NCBI GenBank assembly: GCA_027563935.2
Contig: JANVAS020000222.1
Location: 7,564,001-7,628,000 of the forward strand
DNA: 64,000 bases
From: Costus lasius
Taxonomy: Eukaryota > Streptophyta > Magnoliopsida > Zingiberales > Costaceae
Reading direction: 5' to 3'
How positions within the stretch are numbered: the first letter of the stretch is position 1; each line of letters opens with the position of its first letter. A program made the translations under genes and the position numbers. A model generated the notes under the pieces. It worked only from the letters and a program-made list of their open reading frames with translations, was not told the DNA's origin and searched no databases. Shown piece after piece: positions 1-12,618 of this stretch.

Positions 1-1129
1 AAATTTCAGATCCAATAACTAACAGAAAATAGGTGACATGGTAGTCAAAATGAATCCCTTCGAGTCTACTTTCTAATAAAACTGATTTGACAAGATTTCG
101 AGCTATACCTAGGGAGATATGATGGTTCGAACACATAAAGGTCAAAATCCAGATTTCCAGAAAATTGATTTTGTACAGCTAGATTGCAATACAGATTGAA
201 ATACGAATACAGCTCGGATATGGTCGATATCATATTCAAATAAAAGCCGAATGTATCTAGTTTCATACAAAATTTATTTCGTGCGATTTGGATCTATAGG
301 TCATGAGATATTGGGGTTATAGTACACAAAGGTCAGATTAGAGAATGCAGATTTCAGCAGAACAGGATTTTAAAACCCTATAAATATTTGAATTCGACCC
401 CATAGAAACGAATATCATGAGATTCAAAACCCAAATCAAGCATAGAAGACACAAGAGACATCGAAATTTGGTGAGGCATGGAGGAGGAACCAGATTAACA
501 AAAACAAGAATAAGATTTACTTGCAGATTTTTGGTTCATACGGATAATCATTGCAAATAACGAATTTTAATTGAATGATAATCTACAATTTAGCGGATTA
601 GACTCCTTAGGATCGAATTACTCACAGAAAATCGTCCACAGAGAAAAACGCCAAGACAGAGGATCACCAAGAAATTCGTCCACCACCAATCTGCCACCAC
701 CAGCTTCAGAAATTTCAGGAGGCGCTAAGCATAGTGAGGGGCGACAACCAAAGGCGGCTAGGGTAAGAAAACACAAAAGTCGTGAGGGAGAGGAGCCCTC
801 ACGCAATTCCTCTTTTTCTCCCACCCCAAACGGATCCAAGATCCAATAACCCAGTTAACTTAAGTGAAAAAATCGGTTTTAAGGCTTACCTGGGCTTAAC
901 CACCCTGCGCCACTCCAATAACAACAGAAATATGTGCCACCATGGTGGAAGGAATTCCAGGAGCAAAGAATCAAGGTTGAGGGTTCAAATCCCCAACCAA
1001 AATAATTATTTTTGCCCTGTAGGAAAAATTCCTACACTTAGGCAAAAATCCCAAAATTTTAACAGATAAAAATACAGAAACAGAATTTCTAACCATAAAT
1101 CATAATTCAGAAAAATCGAGGGCGTTACA
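1..1129 (-). mobile_element. Ty3/gypsy-type LTR edge (element K), running off the window
   Basis: On the minus strand this block begins at 1129 with TGTAACGCCC, a common start of plant Ty3/gypsy LTRs. It runs left without a recognisable coding domain, as a long LTR would. The sequence to its right is the middle of the copia A 3' LTR, with no polypurine tract. K therefore reads as the 5' LTR of a gypsy element inserted into copia A, with its body left of the window. The insertion point is a G run at 1130-1134. Short open frames here (571-849, 782-1069) look incidental. The far LTR end and the other target duplication are not visible, so the family is a guess from the terminal motif. Confidence 0.55.
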
Positions 1130-1698
1130 GGGGGCCCCAACAGAACATCACACTCCAAACAAGGAGACGGCAATCCTATATCTATCACTAGTGCCCTAAC
1201 ATGACTCATGCTCATTATCCAAGATAGTCTATAACCATTATGTTTCAAATGATATTGAACTACCTCAAAACAATGCCAATCATCATTTAGAAACACAAGT
1301 GATCTCAAGTCAGAAGAAATATGCCACTTGTTTGCATATAAGGATTATTCACATTGTGACAAGCAATCGAATATCCTAAGTAGGGTCTGTCCAGTACATC
1401 CAATGTACCCATGAGTCTACATCTTATTCCATGCTCGAAGCATCCTATAAGATTAGAACACATATTAGTCTCAATCATATCAAGGCTGTCTCATGTTCAC
1501 CAAGATATCTCGACTAAGGACAATACTGCATGTCAGCCAAGCTGAACAGCATTGAGACATTATTCAGAAGTATACATATGGCAGCAGATAATGCAACAAC
1601 CTGAATAACAACCATTGCCTTTATAAACATAGAGTTTATACATGATACTGATAACAACCCAAGGCCTCAAACATTAGCCTTAAGGGCATACCCCAACA
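1130..1698 (-). repeat. 3' LTR of copia A (U3-side part only)
   Basis: This matches 8540-9108 almost base for base and ends at 1698 with CCCCAACA, the complement of the family LTR start TGTTGGGG. The remaining U5 side is missing because gypsy K begins at 1129. The region holds no gene. Confidence 0.9.
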
Positions 1699-1713
1699 AT
1701 CTCCCACTTGCAC
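1699..1713 (-). other. Polypurine tract of copia A
   Basis: The minus strand reads GTGCAAGTGGGAGAT directly before the 3' LTR. This is the plus-strand priming site for reverse transcription. B and P1 carry the same motif in the same place. Confidence 0.8.
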
Positions 1714-1718
1714 TTAAT

Positions 1719-4700
1719 CTAATGGTTGAGAAATCTCAAACCCATATTATTACAGTGCTTCTCATGCTTCTGCTGCGCCAGAGGCTTTGTAAGCGGGTCA
1801 GCCAGATTGTCATCTGTATGAACCTTGCAGATTTTGATCTCGCCACGATCAATGATCTCCTGGATCAAGTGAAACCTTCTCTGTATGTGCTTGGACCTCT
1901 GGTGCGACCGTGGTTCCTTTGCCTGTGCTATTGCTCCAGTGTTATCACAGAAGATAACCAAAGGATCTGCACTCGAAGGAACAACACCAAGTTCCTGAAC
2001 GAACTTACGAATCCACACTGCCTCCTTGGATGCTTCCGAGGCTGCAACATACTCGGCTTCTGTTGTGGAATCAGCAACAATTGATTGTTTGAAACTTTTC
2101 CACACCACTGCACCTCCATTCAAGCTAAAAACATAGCCTGATTGCGATCGGAAATCATCATGGTTAGATTGGAATGAAGCGTCAGTATATCCTTCAATAC
2201 TGAGTTCTTCCTGACCTCCATATACCAAGAACATATCTTTGGCCCTCCGAAGATATTTCAAAATGTTCTTGACCGCAATCCAGTGTGCCTTCCCTGGATT
2301 ACTTTGGAACCGACTGGTCACGCTTAACCCGTAAGCGATGTCTGGGCGAGTACACAACATCGCATACATAATGGACCCAATAGCCGAAGCATAAGGCGTA
2401 TTGTCCATTTCATCTTTCTCAGTTTGTGTTTGTGGACACTGACTCTTTGAAAGATTCAGACCATGTCTGACTGGAAGATATCCTCTTTTAGAATTTTCTA
2501 AATGGAATCTCTCCAGGACTTTATCGATGTAAGTACTCTAGCACAGCCCGAGAAGCCTCTTAGATCTATCTCTGTAGATCTTCACACCTAATACATAGGC
2601 TGCTTCTCCTAAATCTTTCATCTGGAAACATGTTCTTAACCATGCCTTGACCGCATGTAGTTCAGGAATATCGTTTCCAATGATCAAGATATCATCGACG
2701 TAGAGGACTAGGAAAGTAATCACGCTCCCACTAAACCTCTTATATACACACGGGTCATCTTCATTCTTGATGAAACCAAATTCACAGATTGATTCATCAA
2801 AACGAATATTCCAGCTTCTCGATGCTTGTTTAAGTCCATAAATGGACTTCTTCAATTTGCATATTTTATGACGATCTGATGGATTGATGAAACCTTCAGG
2901 TTGTGTCATATACACATCCTCTTCTAAGTTTCCATTAAGGAAAGCGGTCTTCACATCCGTTTGCCAGATCTCATAATCATAATGTGCCGCTATCGCAAGA
3001 ATAATCCGAATAGACTTGAACATAGCAACAGGAGAGAAAGTTTCATCATAATCAATCCCGTAGATTTGTTTGAAACCTTTCGCAACTAGCCTGCCTTTAT
3101 AGGTAACCACGTTACCATCCATGTCTATCTTCTTCTTGAAGATCCACTTACAGCCTATAGGGATTACTCCCGGAGGCGGATCAACCAAATCCCAGACTTG
3201 GTTATCTAACATGGAGTCCATCTCGGCTCGCATAGCTTCAAGCCATCTCGCTGATACCGGTCCACTGACCGCATCCGCATAAGTGAGGGGTTCATCATCA
3301 ATGATGTAGACTCCGTCATAGCGCTCAGGCTGTAGACGGATCCTTCCCGATCTTCGCGGTTCCCGTGATATCTGAGCCTCAGGTTGTTCAGTAACCTGAT
3401 CTATTGGCTCAGGCTCATCCAACTGTGCTTGACTACTTTGTCCTTCTTCTGGATTCTCATCCAGCTTTATTTCTCTCCCACTGGCCTCTTGCAGAAGAAA
3501 TTCCTTCTCAAGAAAAATAGCCGTTCGAGCAACAAATACTTTGTTCTCTTTGGGATTGTAGAAATAATAACCCTTAGTTTCCTTAGGGTAACCGACAAAG
3601 ATACATTTCTCAGATCTGCTCTCTAGTTTCCCAGAGGCGAGCTTTTTGACATAAGCCTCGCAACCCCAGATCTTAATAAATGTCAAGCTCGGCTGTTTCC
3701 CATACCATAACTCATATGGAGTCTTTGAAACGGCCTTGGATGGTACTCGGTTTAGTACCTTTGCAGCTGTTTCCAGTGCAAATCCCCAAAAGGAGTAAGG
3801 TAGAGTAGCCTGACTCATCATAGAATGAACCATATCCAGTAAGGTTCTATTTCTCCTCTCGGACACACCATTCCATTGCGGTGTTCCTGGCGGAGTGAGC
3901 TGTGAGATAATCCCACACTCCTTCAGATAGTCAGTAAACTCTCGACTCAAGTATTCTCCACCTTGATCTGAGCGAAGTGCCTTGATATTTCGGCCTAGCT
4001 GATTTTGTACTTCATTTTTGAACTCTTTGAACTTGTCAAAAGATTCACTCTTATGTCTCATTAGATAGACATAACCATACCTACTGAAATCATTAGTAAA
4101 AGTAATGAAGTATGAATAGCCACCTCTGGCATGTTTACTAAATGGCCCACACACATCACTGTGAATGAGGTCAAGTAAACCTGAAGCCCTTTGACCTTTA
4201 TTAGAAAAAGGAGACTTCGTCATTTTACCCATTAAACAAGCTTTGCATGTATCAAGCTCCTCATAGGAGAATGATCCCAGCAGTCCAGGATGATGCAACC
4301 GCTTAATGCGTTTCTTGTTAATATGGCCTAAACGACTATGCCATAACAAGGTGCTGTCATCAGCATACTTGGCTTTCTTAATATCAATCTGCTGTATAGA
4401 ACATTCCATGTCCAACATGAATAACCCATTGTTAATTGACCCGGTAGCATAAACAATATTATCAAAAGAAATATAACACTTTGAAATTTTGCATTCAAAG
4501 GAAAACCCTTTCCTGACAAGAGCAGGAATAGAGATAATATTCTTAGTTATGCTCGGTACAAAATAACAATTGTCCAGTTCTAATACAAGACCAGATGGTA
4601 AAGAGATGTGATAAACTCCTACAACAACAGCAGCAACCCGTGCCCCGTTTCCTACTCGTAGGTCCACCTCATGCTGTCCCACCTGTCTTCTTCTCTTGAG

Positions 4701-5603
4701 TTCCTGTACATTTGAACAAATGTGAACTCCACATGCAGTGTCTATCACCCATGAAATAGAAGAAGAAGATACCATGACTTCAGTCACGAAAATACCTGAG
4801 CCAGAAGCGAAAGGGTTGCTTCCCTTCTTATCTCCTTGGAGCGCTTTACAGTCCTTTTTCCAGTGACCCAGCTGGCCACAATGGAAACATCTGTATTCCT
4901 TTGACCGCTTAATCTTTTGCTTTAGAGCCTTGTTGTAGCTCTTGATAGGGGCTTTGCCCTTCTTCCCCTCCTTCTTGTTCCTAGAAGGAACCATTAGGAC
5001 AGAGGATGAAGGCTTTCCCTTCTCACGAGACTGAGTCTGCTCTGTAGTCAAGAGCATGTTCAGTAACTTTGCCGGCGTACAGTCGATCTTGTTCATATTA
5101 AAATTAATGATGAACGGATCGAAAGAGGCCCGGAGAGACTGCAAGATGATGTCTACAACAAGCTCCTGATTGATGGTGTGTCCCAGTTTCTCTAGAGCCT
5201 CCTTGTACCCAATCATCTTGAGTACGTGAGCTCCCACTGGACTCCCTTTAGTCAGTTTGCTCTGAAAGAAAAGTTTAGTCAAGTTATAGCGTTCAGTCCT
5301 TGCCTGTGCAGCATACAGCATCTTGAGATTTACTATAATTTCAATAGCTGATAAATCCTCATGCTGACGCTGAAGTTCTGGCGTCATAGACGCTAGCATA
5401 AGGCAAGCGACGTCAATGCTATCATTGACATGCTTCTCATAAGCTTCCCGAACCGCCCTTGCGGCGTTCGCAGCGGGTTGAGGCGGTATAGCCGTCTCGA
5501 GGACATACAGTTTCCTCTCAGCCTTAAGAACAATCTTAAGGTGTCCGTACCAGTCTGAGAAGTTTGGCCCAGCAAACTTCTCCCTTTCCAGTAAGGATCG
5601 CAC
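1719..5603 (-). pseudogene. Gag-Pol polyprotein of copia A (start lost, one internal stop)
   Basis: The frame would encode Gag, protease, integrase, reverse transcriptase and RNase H for a retrotransposition particle. It spans 3885 nt, the same length as the intact P1 frame, with no frameshift. Visible motifs are the Gag zinc knuckle CFHCGQLGHWKKDC, protease DTACG, integrase GVSERRNRTL, RT YVDD and RNase H TEAEYVAASEA. Two lesions disable it. The normal ATG just upstream of 5603 is changed, so the nearest in-frame start is a non-standard GTG. A TAG at 2538-2540 cuts the protein between RT and RNase H. The downstream part (2408-1719) stays open in the same frame. Decay is otherwise minimal, in line with the young LTRs. 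Confidence 0.92.
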
Positions 5604-7415
5604 ATTGAACGCTGTGGTGTTCGTTACTGCAGTAATCTACAACATTGCAAGAACAGCAAGGTCAGTATCAATGTTAGAATCAATTCAAGACTTAAGAATG
5701 ATTCTTTTCTCACTATTTTATCTGGCTGAAAAATCCAGCAAAACAGCCCGAAAGAGTAAAACTCTTTTAGTGAGATGGGATCCAGATTTCATACTTGGTC
5801 TCCGCGTCCCGCTCAGGCGAGATAAGATGCACAGAGAGTACAAGCACTAATCTCTGGTAGGCAACCCCTGGCAATCGCCAACCCGTGCGATTCCCCTTCA
5901 TCTGGGCAATCCAGCAGACTGTGCTAACTGAGTTGGTACAACACAGTCTCTGATCCCACAGATGGCTGCCTCCATATAGCTACCATATGCTCAATATGTA
6001 GCCTACATGGTCAAGCTGACCCGACCTACTCTTTGGACCACCACGTGCTATGCTGAGCAACGAGAAGCGATAAATCCCTTCTCTGTAACACGCAGGTGTA
6101 ATCACACACCGTCTGAAGATAGATGGGCGTGCCCACTGAGTGGGTACAACACGGCCCCAACGATAGTCAGAACAGTGAGGTTTCGCGTCAGAAGGCTATC
6201 GTGCTTGATATTTAACGTTGGATTTTAACGGTCCTTTTATCTTCTTACTATCATACAAATCCTATGGTGATAGCAGAAGAATAGATCATGCAGTTACTAA
6301 ATTACTTAAACAGTAAATTGAAAGCATGATGATCTTAGTGGTAAAAGCCCATTAAGCCTAAGTAAGACCTTAATTAACTTAAGTCTTCACTTGAGCTCTT
6401 CATGGGTCTTTAGCATTTCATCTGGCCCAACCCGGGCCCAAGCGCCCACTACAGCTCAGATGCGCCCACCAGGTAAAATACGCCTGTCCTAGAGTCGAAC
6501 CCTAGACCTCCCACTGGTGAAGCCACTTGCTGCATGCGCCTCTGCCATGTGTGCTCTGTGCTCATGTCTGATTAAAATATAATTTAATCTATCTAGACAT
6601 GATTGACACGCAGGTCAATTACACATTATAAATTAATTAAAATGTGATGCGCAGATCACAATAATAATTTACAATATACATCCAGGCACGCAGGCCCCAG
6701 CACAGCACACATTAAAATTGGGCAGCCCACATAAGATGAAATAAACACTCAGCATGTTATACAAACATCATGTGATCCATTCAAGAAAATAAAATTTTTG
6801 AAAATCCCATTGGCATCAATTTTATTTCCTTATGTGCCCTACTACCTTACAACGGTCCATTAATAGGGATCCACTCATCAGACCTAGTCAGACCCACTGC
6901 CCTTGCATGCACCAAGTCATAACCGACTTGTGTCGACCTCATGGTCAACAATGCATGCGATAAGGGCTGAACTTCCCTCATGAGTTATGGCAAGCGGGTG
7001 TGCCCCCGGGCCTTAATCATGAGCGTTCACTGGTTGTCTCAATCAGACATCACTACACGCCTTTCTGCAGTCGACCTATAGCCACCTCATGCTTGCGCAT
7101 AGGTGCCATCTGGTCGACCCATCTAGGCTGTCAGATAGTCTGATCAGACTGTTGGGTCTTGACAGGACGATGACTTCAACCCTAATAACCCGTCTAAGTT
7201 TTAAAGTAGGCGCTTAGATCTAATGGATGCGCGCAAGTAAAAGAGTTTGATCAAAAACTACAACATGCGCCAACAATATACATGCGCCAATGTAAAGCAT
7301 ACATCATATTTTCGCATGATGATCTATCATGTGTTTTCGCATGTCATTTAGATCTATTCATAAGCGCAAACAAGGATCACAAAAACAAGCAATCATATGA
7401 TTCATACATGAACTA
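5604..7415 (-). other. 5' leader of copia A with conserved RNA structure and predicted intron
   Basis: About 1.8 kb without a gene separates gag from the PBS. Its gag-proximal part (5708-6280) carries the hairpin series described for P1. The three-way junction is closed by TCTCACTA (5708-5715) and TAGTGAGA (5768-5775), with stems GGCTG/CAGCC (5724-5728, 5744-5748) and AAAGAGT/ACTCTTT (5751-5757, 5761-5767). Further stems are AATCGC/GCGATT (5873-5878, 5887-5892), GACTGTG/CACAGTC (5917-5923, 5942-5948) and TCTTCT/AGAAGA (6240-6245, 6275-6280). A predicted intron runs from the U5 donor GTATG at 7570 to the acceptor at 5637, with a CTGAC branch-site match at 5661-5665. The rest is unstructured to the eye. 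Confidence 0.65.
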
Positions 7416-7427
7416 GCTCTGATACCA
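7416..7427 (-). other. Primer-binding site of copia A (tRNA-Met type)
   Basis: The minus strand reads TGGTATCAGAGC two bases after the 5' LTR end. It is complementary to the 3' end of plant initiator tRNA-Met and primes minus-strand DNA synthesis. Confidence 0.92.
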
Positions 7428-7429
7428 AT

Positions 7430-9108
7430 TGAAAGTTCCCTAAAGGGGGCGAAACCCTAAAGCATGCGCAAATAAAATTTTGCATGGGCGGAATCTAGGG
7501 TTTCCTAGGATCGCATGCATGAATATATGATCAACTTGAAATTTTGTATAGATCAAAAGAGAGATCATACCAATGCCATTTCTTGGATGGCGTCTTGGAA
7601 GCAAGAGGGCGAGCGGCTCTCCTCCAAAGGTGGCGCACACAAGGTGAAGATGACTACTCCCTTGGCGTCTTTGTGCTAGCAAAGCTTCAAGGTCTCCTAA
7701 TCGCGTGAAGGAGGTTGAGATGATCTCTTAGCTTTGTCATGTCCTTTCCTTGGCGTGAAGACTCACCACACGAGAGAGAGATGTCGAGAGGAAGAGGCGA
7801 GAGAGAAGAATAGAGCAATGCTCTCGAACGTGAGGCGTGCTCCCTATTTTGGAAAGCATGACTTCCAAAAATAGTAAACCCTCAAAATGTTCATGCGTTC
7901 ACATCAAGTGAACAAATCGCAACATTCTCCTCTTTGAACCAAGCGTTCACTTGATGAACCGGTTCAATTGGATTTGGTTCAAAGACCAAATCAAACCAAG
8001 CCTTAGTCTAGATCAATTTAAACCATAAGGCTCAAGATCTAACCATTCATCTCTTGATGCTCTTGATCTCACCGATCTAGCATCAATTCTCTCGATCGAA
8101 GCTTACCGATCTCAAGCCCTAATCAATCAAACATGATTAGACCAGATCTCACTTACAATCAGAGTTTAAACTCCTTTAAACTGAACCAAAACAATTCAGT
8201 CCACACGATCTGACTTAAGTAAGCCATATCATCAAATTGTGCGACCCTAAGGGTTTCCTTTAAATGTCGGTAACGATAACTTACGTTATCACGAACAGAG
8301 AGGGGTATCTAGCAACACATCACTGTCTCCCGATATAAAGGAAAGAGTCTTCCAAGACTACACCCAAACCACAGCACAAGTGTGAACCCAAGTCACTTGA
8401 CATATGTGTTTCCTTTGCCACTGGATGTTCTTATTGGACAAGCGTGTCAAGCCTGTAATTCCAATATGATGAGAATGATTAGATCAGATGAACATAGTCA
8501 TCTGGGTATGGCCATACACTTTCTCAATCATCTCATCCAGGGGGCCCCAACAGAACATCACACTCCAAACAAGGAGACGGCAATCCTATATCTATCACTA
8601 GTGCCCTAACATGACTCATGCTCATTATCCAAGATAGTCTATAACCATTATGTTTCAAATGATATTGAACTACCTCAAAACAATGCCAATCATCATTTAG
8701 AAACACAAGTGATCTCAAGTCAGAAGAAATATGCCACTTGTTTGCATATAAGGATTATTCACATTGTGACAAGCAATCGAATATCCTAAGTAGGGTCTGT
8801 CCAGTACATCCAATGTACCCATGAGTCTACATCTTATTCCATGCTCGAAGCATCCTATAAGATTAGAACACATATTAGTCTCAATCATATCAAGGCTGTC
8901 TCATGTTCACCAAGATATCTCGACTAAGGAAAATACTGCATGTCAGCCAAGCTGAACAGCATTGAGACATTATTCAGAAGTATACATATGGCAGTAGATA
9001 ATGCAACAACCTGAATAACAACCATTGCCTTTATAAACATAGAGTTTATACATGATACTGATAACAACCCAAGGCCTCAAACATTAGCCTTAAGGGCATA
9101 CCCCAACA
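7430..9108 (-). repeat. 5' LTR of copia A (1679 bp)
   Basis: A complete LTR. The plus strand runs from TGAAAGTTCCC at 7430 to CCCCAACA at 9108, giving TG...CA ends on the element strand. The end next to the PBS carries an imperfect C-rich/G-rich inverted repeat typical of this family's U5. A GT donor-like site (GTATGATC on the minus strand, starting 7570) lies about 140 bp before the PBS. Confidence 0.9.
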
Positions 9109-10074
9109 CATCACTGGCCGTCCGGCGAGGAGCCCTGCAACTCGTGCACCAACCCCTGTTTCCGCCCAGTTTCCGACCTATTCCCGCCTTTCACAATCTT
9201 CCTCCTCCGACCGGCCACCATCCGCCCCGAAACTCCGGCCATGCCCTGTCATCAATCATATCAACCTCCAGACGTAGCATTTCCGGCGATCGTGCACCAC
9301 AGGACGAACGCCGACGATCCCTGCTCCGATCCCGCACTTCCCCTGTTCGGTTGAACATCCACTTCTCCGCTTCTGCCTGTACTCCGACGCCGTCCTCGCC
9401 TCCTCCGCCACCTCTCGTCGGTGCTCCGACGTCTTCAACATCATTCCATCTCGACTCTACGCCGCCGACAGACGATCCAAGTCCCAGCGCCGTTGATCGG
9501 CACTTGCCCCCATCCTTCTATTTTCCAGACTTCCTTATCTCCTGTTTATCTGCTCTGCTTTAAAACTTAACTGATTAAGCTTCTTCTTGCAGGTATTCAA
9601 CGTGCTTGGACGTGACAGAACCCCTGATCTCTGATACGATCATAAAGAACAGGTTTCACTCTACATATCAGATAACTTGGCTCCATCAAAGAACCACCAG
9701 ATCAACCCCGGAGGCATAGCAAACATTGATGTCTAATACAATTCCTGCACTGATTTACTGTCTGATCTGATTAACTATCTTTGTTGCAGATATCTTACTC
9801 GCATGAAAGATCCGGAATCCCAAATTTTGATTGATTCATAAGAATTAATTTAGTTCTACAATGTGGTTCATTTAGTTTGAATATTGGATAATTGGAACCC
9901 CTTATTTGACGGGACTACTTTTCTTAACTTATTATTTCTATAGTCCTGGAATTCTGGTTGCTTTATGAAGTTTTGACGAATAAATAAATTGATTTTTAAT
10001 TAGTAGTATTTTTTAATTAGTAAAATTTTATGTTCTTAATTAGTAACATTGTCACACGCTCCCGTCCTACATCA
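9109..10074 (+). repeat. LTR fragment G1 (gypsy-like LTR, related to solo LTR G2)
   Basis: A C-rich stretch (9109-9560) followed by a T/A-rich tail ending in CATCA at 10074. It shares its order and several phrases with the complete solo LTR at 44354-46663, including a CCGGCCACC...AACTCCGGCC stretch, TTCTTGCAG-type acceptor motifs and an ACGC...CATCA end. Its left part is missing because copia A is inserted at 9109. The 139-codon frame at 9144-9563 is a product of the C-rich composition. Orientation is inferred from the CAG|GT-like motifs. No coding function is supported. Confidence 0.6.
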
Positions 10075-11051
10075 ATTTCCTCCCACTTGCCATTTTCAAG
10101 GAAATACATTTCCAAAAAAACTAGCATCAAGAGCAACAATCGCTTGTTCTCCTGTGGGTCTATGGAAATTAGTATCCCTAAGTCATCTTAGGATACTCCA
10201 CCTACACTTATCAGATCTTGAATCTATGTCACTAGATTCAGATGTATGACCCCCAAAGTCTCACATCTATAGATCCTGATAATTAGTCATGTCATCTCCT
10301 TACCTGGAGATACATTTAAGATGAAATAGTTTAGTGTCGAAGAAACTATCAGCATAACCTCAATAGAGATATGGTTGACTTTCAATTCCTCCCACTAAAA
10401 CCACCTTCCAAGGTGTTCTTCAGGAGTTATGAGCTATGAGCAGACCTCATGCTCAATATGATAGTCGCCTGTGGCTCAAGTACTCTTCATCCAACTTGGA
10501 CTGAAGATCATTTATGAATTTTGATAAGCTGGTTCCAAAAATATTTTGGTAATTTCACGAATTCCTATCTTTTGACCTTTCCACTTCACCTCACTTGGTG
10601 AAAAACATTTATCAGCAAACAAGTCTTTGCCCATCTATCACATCTTGAAAGAGGTTAAGATAGTCAATCTCCTAGAAAGAGTTCGAATCCAAGAATTCAT
10701 GTGCATGAAGTCAGTGGATGCATTACTTGTTTATGATAAAATCTCTGAGTCAGAAGATTGGCATTCAATTTGAACCACTTATTAAATTCAAGTTGTTTTA
10801 TTACCTCATTATTTTGCACAATGTAATGACAAGAGATTTGCAAATGAAAAGAATGTGAAATTCATTTTATTCCAAAAACTCTACTCCAAAGGAATAGATA
10901 CAATGTCAATTACTTGTTTGCAAAAATAAAACAATCCTATTAATGACAAATGAAAAATAGCCCGGCAGCATCAATGCTCCAGTAAAATTTTCTTACTGTC
11001 ATTTATGTCCTATTTCTCTGGAGCTCCTGCATATTTTTGCAAATATCAGTC
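10075..11051 (-). other. Non-coding stretch 3' of the D gag
   Basis: A/T-rich, with stops in all frames. Just below gag, weak traces of a copia protease region can be followed (a reading resembling ...ICKNMQEL... near 11030). Beyond that I recognise no domain. A TCCTCCCACTTG motif at 10079-10090 resembles a polypurine tract on the minus strand but has no LTR of this family beside it. Confidence 0.45.
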
Positions 11052-11935
11052 TCACCATGCGGTATAAAATACCCCTATATGGAAATAGACAATATAGGAT
11101 TTGGTAATAAAATTACCTGAGCCTGAAGACGAAGGGTTACTTCTCTTCATCTCTTTCTGAGGATGCTTGCAGTCTTTGCGCCAATGGCCCTCCTGGCCAT
11201 AGTTGAAGCACTTGTTCTCCCTCACTCTGCCTTTCTTTAGTGCCTTGGCCTTGGACTTGCCCTTACCCCTTTTCCGCTTCTTAGTGTCCTTAGAGACTAT
11301 AAGAACGGACTTGAGTTTGGACCTGACCATTTCCTTTCGGTCGCTTCCAACAGTTTTAGCAGCTCCTCATGAGTACAAGCTATTTTGTTCATATTGAAGT
11401 TAATGATAAAAGAGCTATAACTCGGAGGCAGCGACTGCAGGATAAGGTCCGTAGCCACATCATGATCCATCGGGTGTCCTAGTCTAGTGAGATGCGACAA
11501 GTACCCAAGCAACTTGAGTACATGTGGTCCCACTGGAGCACCTTCAGGCAACTTGCACTGAAAAGCAGCCTTGGATGTTTCTAACCTTTATGTTCTGGCC
11601 TGCGACTCAAACAGTTGCTTTAGATGCGTGATGATCTGAAATGCATTCTGATCCTCATACTGCATTTGCAACTCGGATGACATCGTGGAAAACATAAGGC
11701 AGCCAACATCCAAGGCGTCATCTTGATGCTTGCGAAAAGCTTCCCATTCAGCCATGCGGTTTGAGGATGACGGTTGAGGAGGAAGCGCTTGCTCTAAGAC
11801 ATACAGCTTTTTCTCCTGCTTGAGGATTATCCTCAAGTGCTGGTACCAGTCGATGAAGTTAACTCCAGTTAACTTCTCCCTCTCAAGGAAGGAACGAAAT
11901 GACAGTCTGCTGTTGTTATTGCTTGTAGAAGCCAT
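11052..11935 (-). pseudogene. Gag of copia D (stop plus frameshift)
   Basis: The frame starts MASTSNNNSRLSFRSFLERE at 11935, directly after a TTGTAG acceptor-like sequence. It aligns in order with the P1 Gag: the LTGVNF.DWYQHLRIILKQ start, the QART segment, and LILQSLPPSYSSFIINFNMNKI. A TAA at 11588-11590 breaks it after QART, and a frameshift near 11320-11330 moves the basic region and zinc knuckle to another frame. The knuckle reads CFNYGQEGHWRKDC, so the second cysteine of the CCHC motif is a tyrosine and zinc binding would be impaired. After the knuckle the frame ends within what was the protease start. Confidence 0.85.
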
Positions 11936-12006
11936 CTACAATACAAACAAGAGCAGATCAGTATCACATTTCAATCATTTATTCTGGCCTTTTATAAATG
12001 ACTGTT

Positions 12007-12618
12007 TCTCACTATTTTATTTGAATTGATAATCATCAAAAATCGATCGAGAAGTCGCCCGACTTCCTTAGTGAGATGGGATCCTCATTTCGTACACGGC
12101 CTTGTATCTCACGAGGGTGGGATGTACTGCACAAAGTGACGCATGCTTCCTGAGGTAGGCTCGCCGGCCAATTGCTACTCGGCAATTCCCCTTCTCAAGA
12201 CTGTTCAGGCACTTTGTGTCCAGCGAGGGCTGGATACAGCACAAAGTCCTTACCAATTGAGGTTGCCTCTAGAAATTTCATCATGTGAACCACCACATAT
12301 GAAAAATCCTAGCCAAGTCCGACCTGACCGTTATACCCAGGGCCAACAATTTCCTTGCGAAAGGCGTGTCCAGAGTTTTAACCGGACTAGGAAAATTATT
12401 GTCACCACACGCCTCCTGAAGATAGATGGGTGTGTCCCACGAGGGTGGGAAACAGTGCACAGCACCATCGATCGATAGTTTGACGAGGGTTACGTGTCAG
12501 AAGGCTAAGTAACGGGACTTGATATAATTTATCGAGGATTTTTGTGGTCTCGGCACCACGGCTTTTTATCTTATTCTATCAATATAGGCATGCAATCCTA
12601 TGGTGGAATAAAATAAAG
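12007..12618 (-). other. Structured 5' leader of copia D
   Basis: The same hairpin order as in P1, with different stem sequences. The three-way junction is closed by TCTCACTA (12007-12014) and TAGTGAGA (12069-12076), enclosing ATTGAT/ATCGAT (12025-12030, 12042-12047) and GAAGTC/GACTTC (12051-12056, 12061-12066). Then come TCTCAC/GTGGGA (12107-12112, 12117-12122), AATTGC/GCAATT (12170-12175, 12182-12187), the two-part stem ACTTTGTG/CACAAAGT (12211-12218, 12240-12247) with CCAGC/GCTGG inside, and a long A/T stem between 12562-12576 and 12606-12618. Coordinates are plus strand; the RNA is the complement. Confidence 0.65.

Larger units (their letters stand above)
1130..9108 (-). mobile_element. 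Ty1/copia element A, nearly complete
   Basis: A minus-strand copia element with a truncated 3' LTR (1130-1698), polypurine tract, full-length Gag-Pol frame (1719-5603), long leader, PBS (7416-7427) and complete 5' LTR (7430-9108). It is the same family as B, P1 and P2. The two LTRs differ at only about two positions over the 569 bp they share (1518/8928 and near 1585/8995), so insertion was recent. It sits in the G1 LTR fragment that resumes at 9109 and is itself split by gypsy K. The first flanking bases at 9109-9113 (CATCA) are the candidate target duplication; the partner is outside the window. Confidence 0.9.

Noticed and set aside
9144..9563. 139-codon plus-strand frame
   Set aside because: Lies in the C-rich part of LTR fragment G1; proline/serine-rich low complexity, no domain, similar chance frames in G2.
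10079..10090. Polypurine tract and LTR boundary of D at 10074
   Set aside because: The adjoining sequence is G1, unrelated to the D LTR at 14286-15990, so the resemblance is probably chance.
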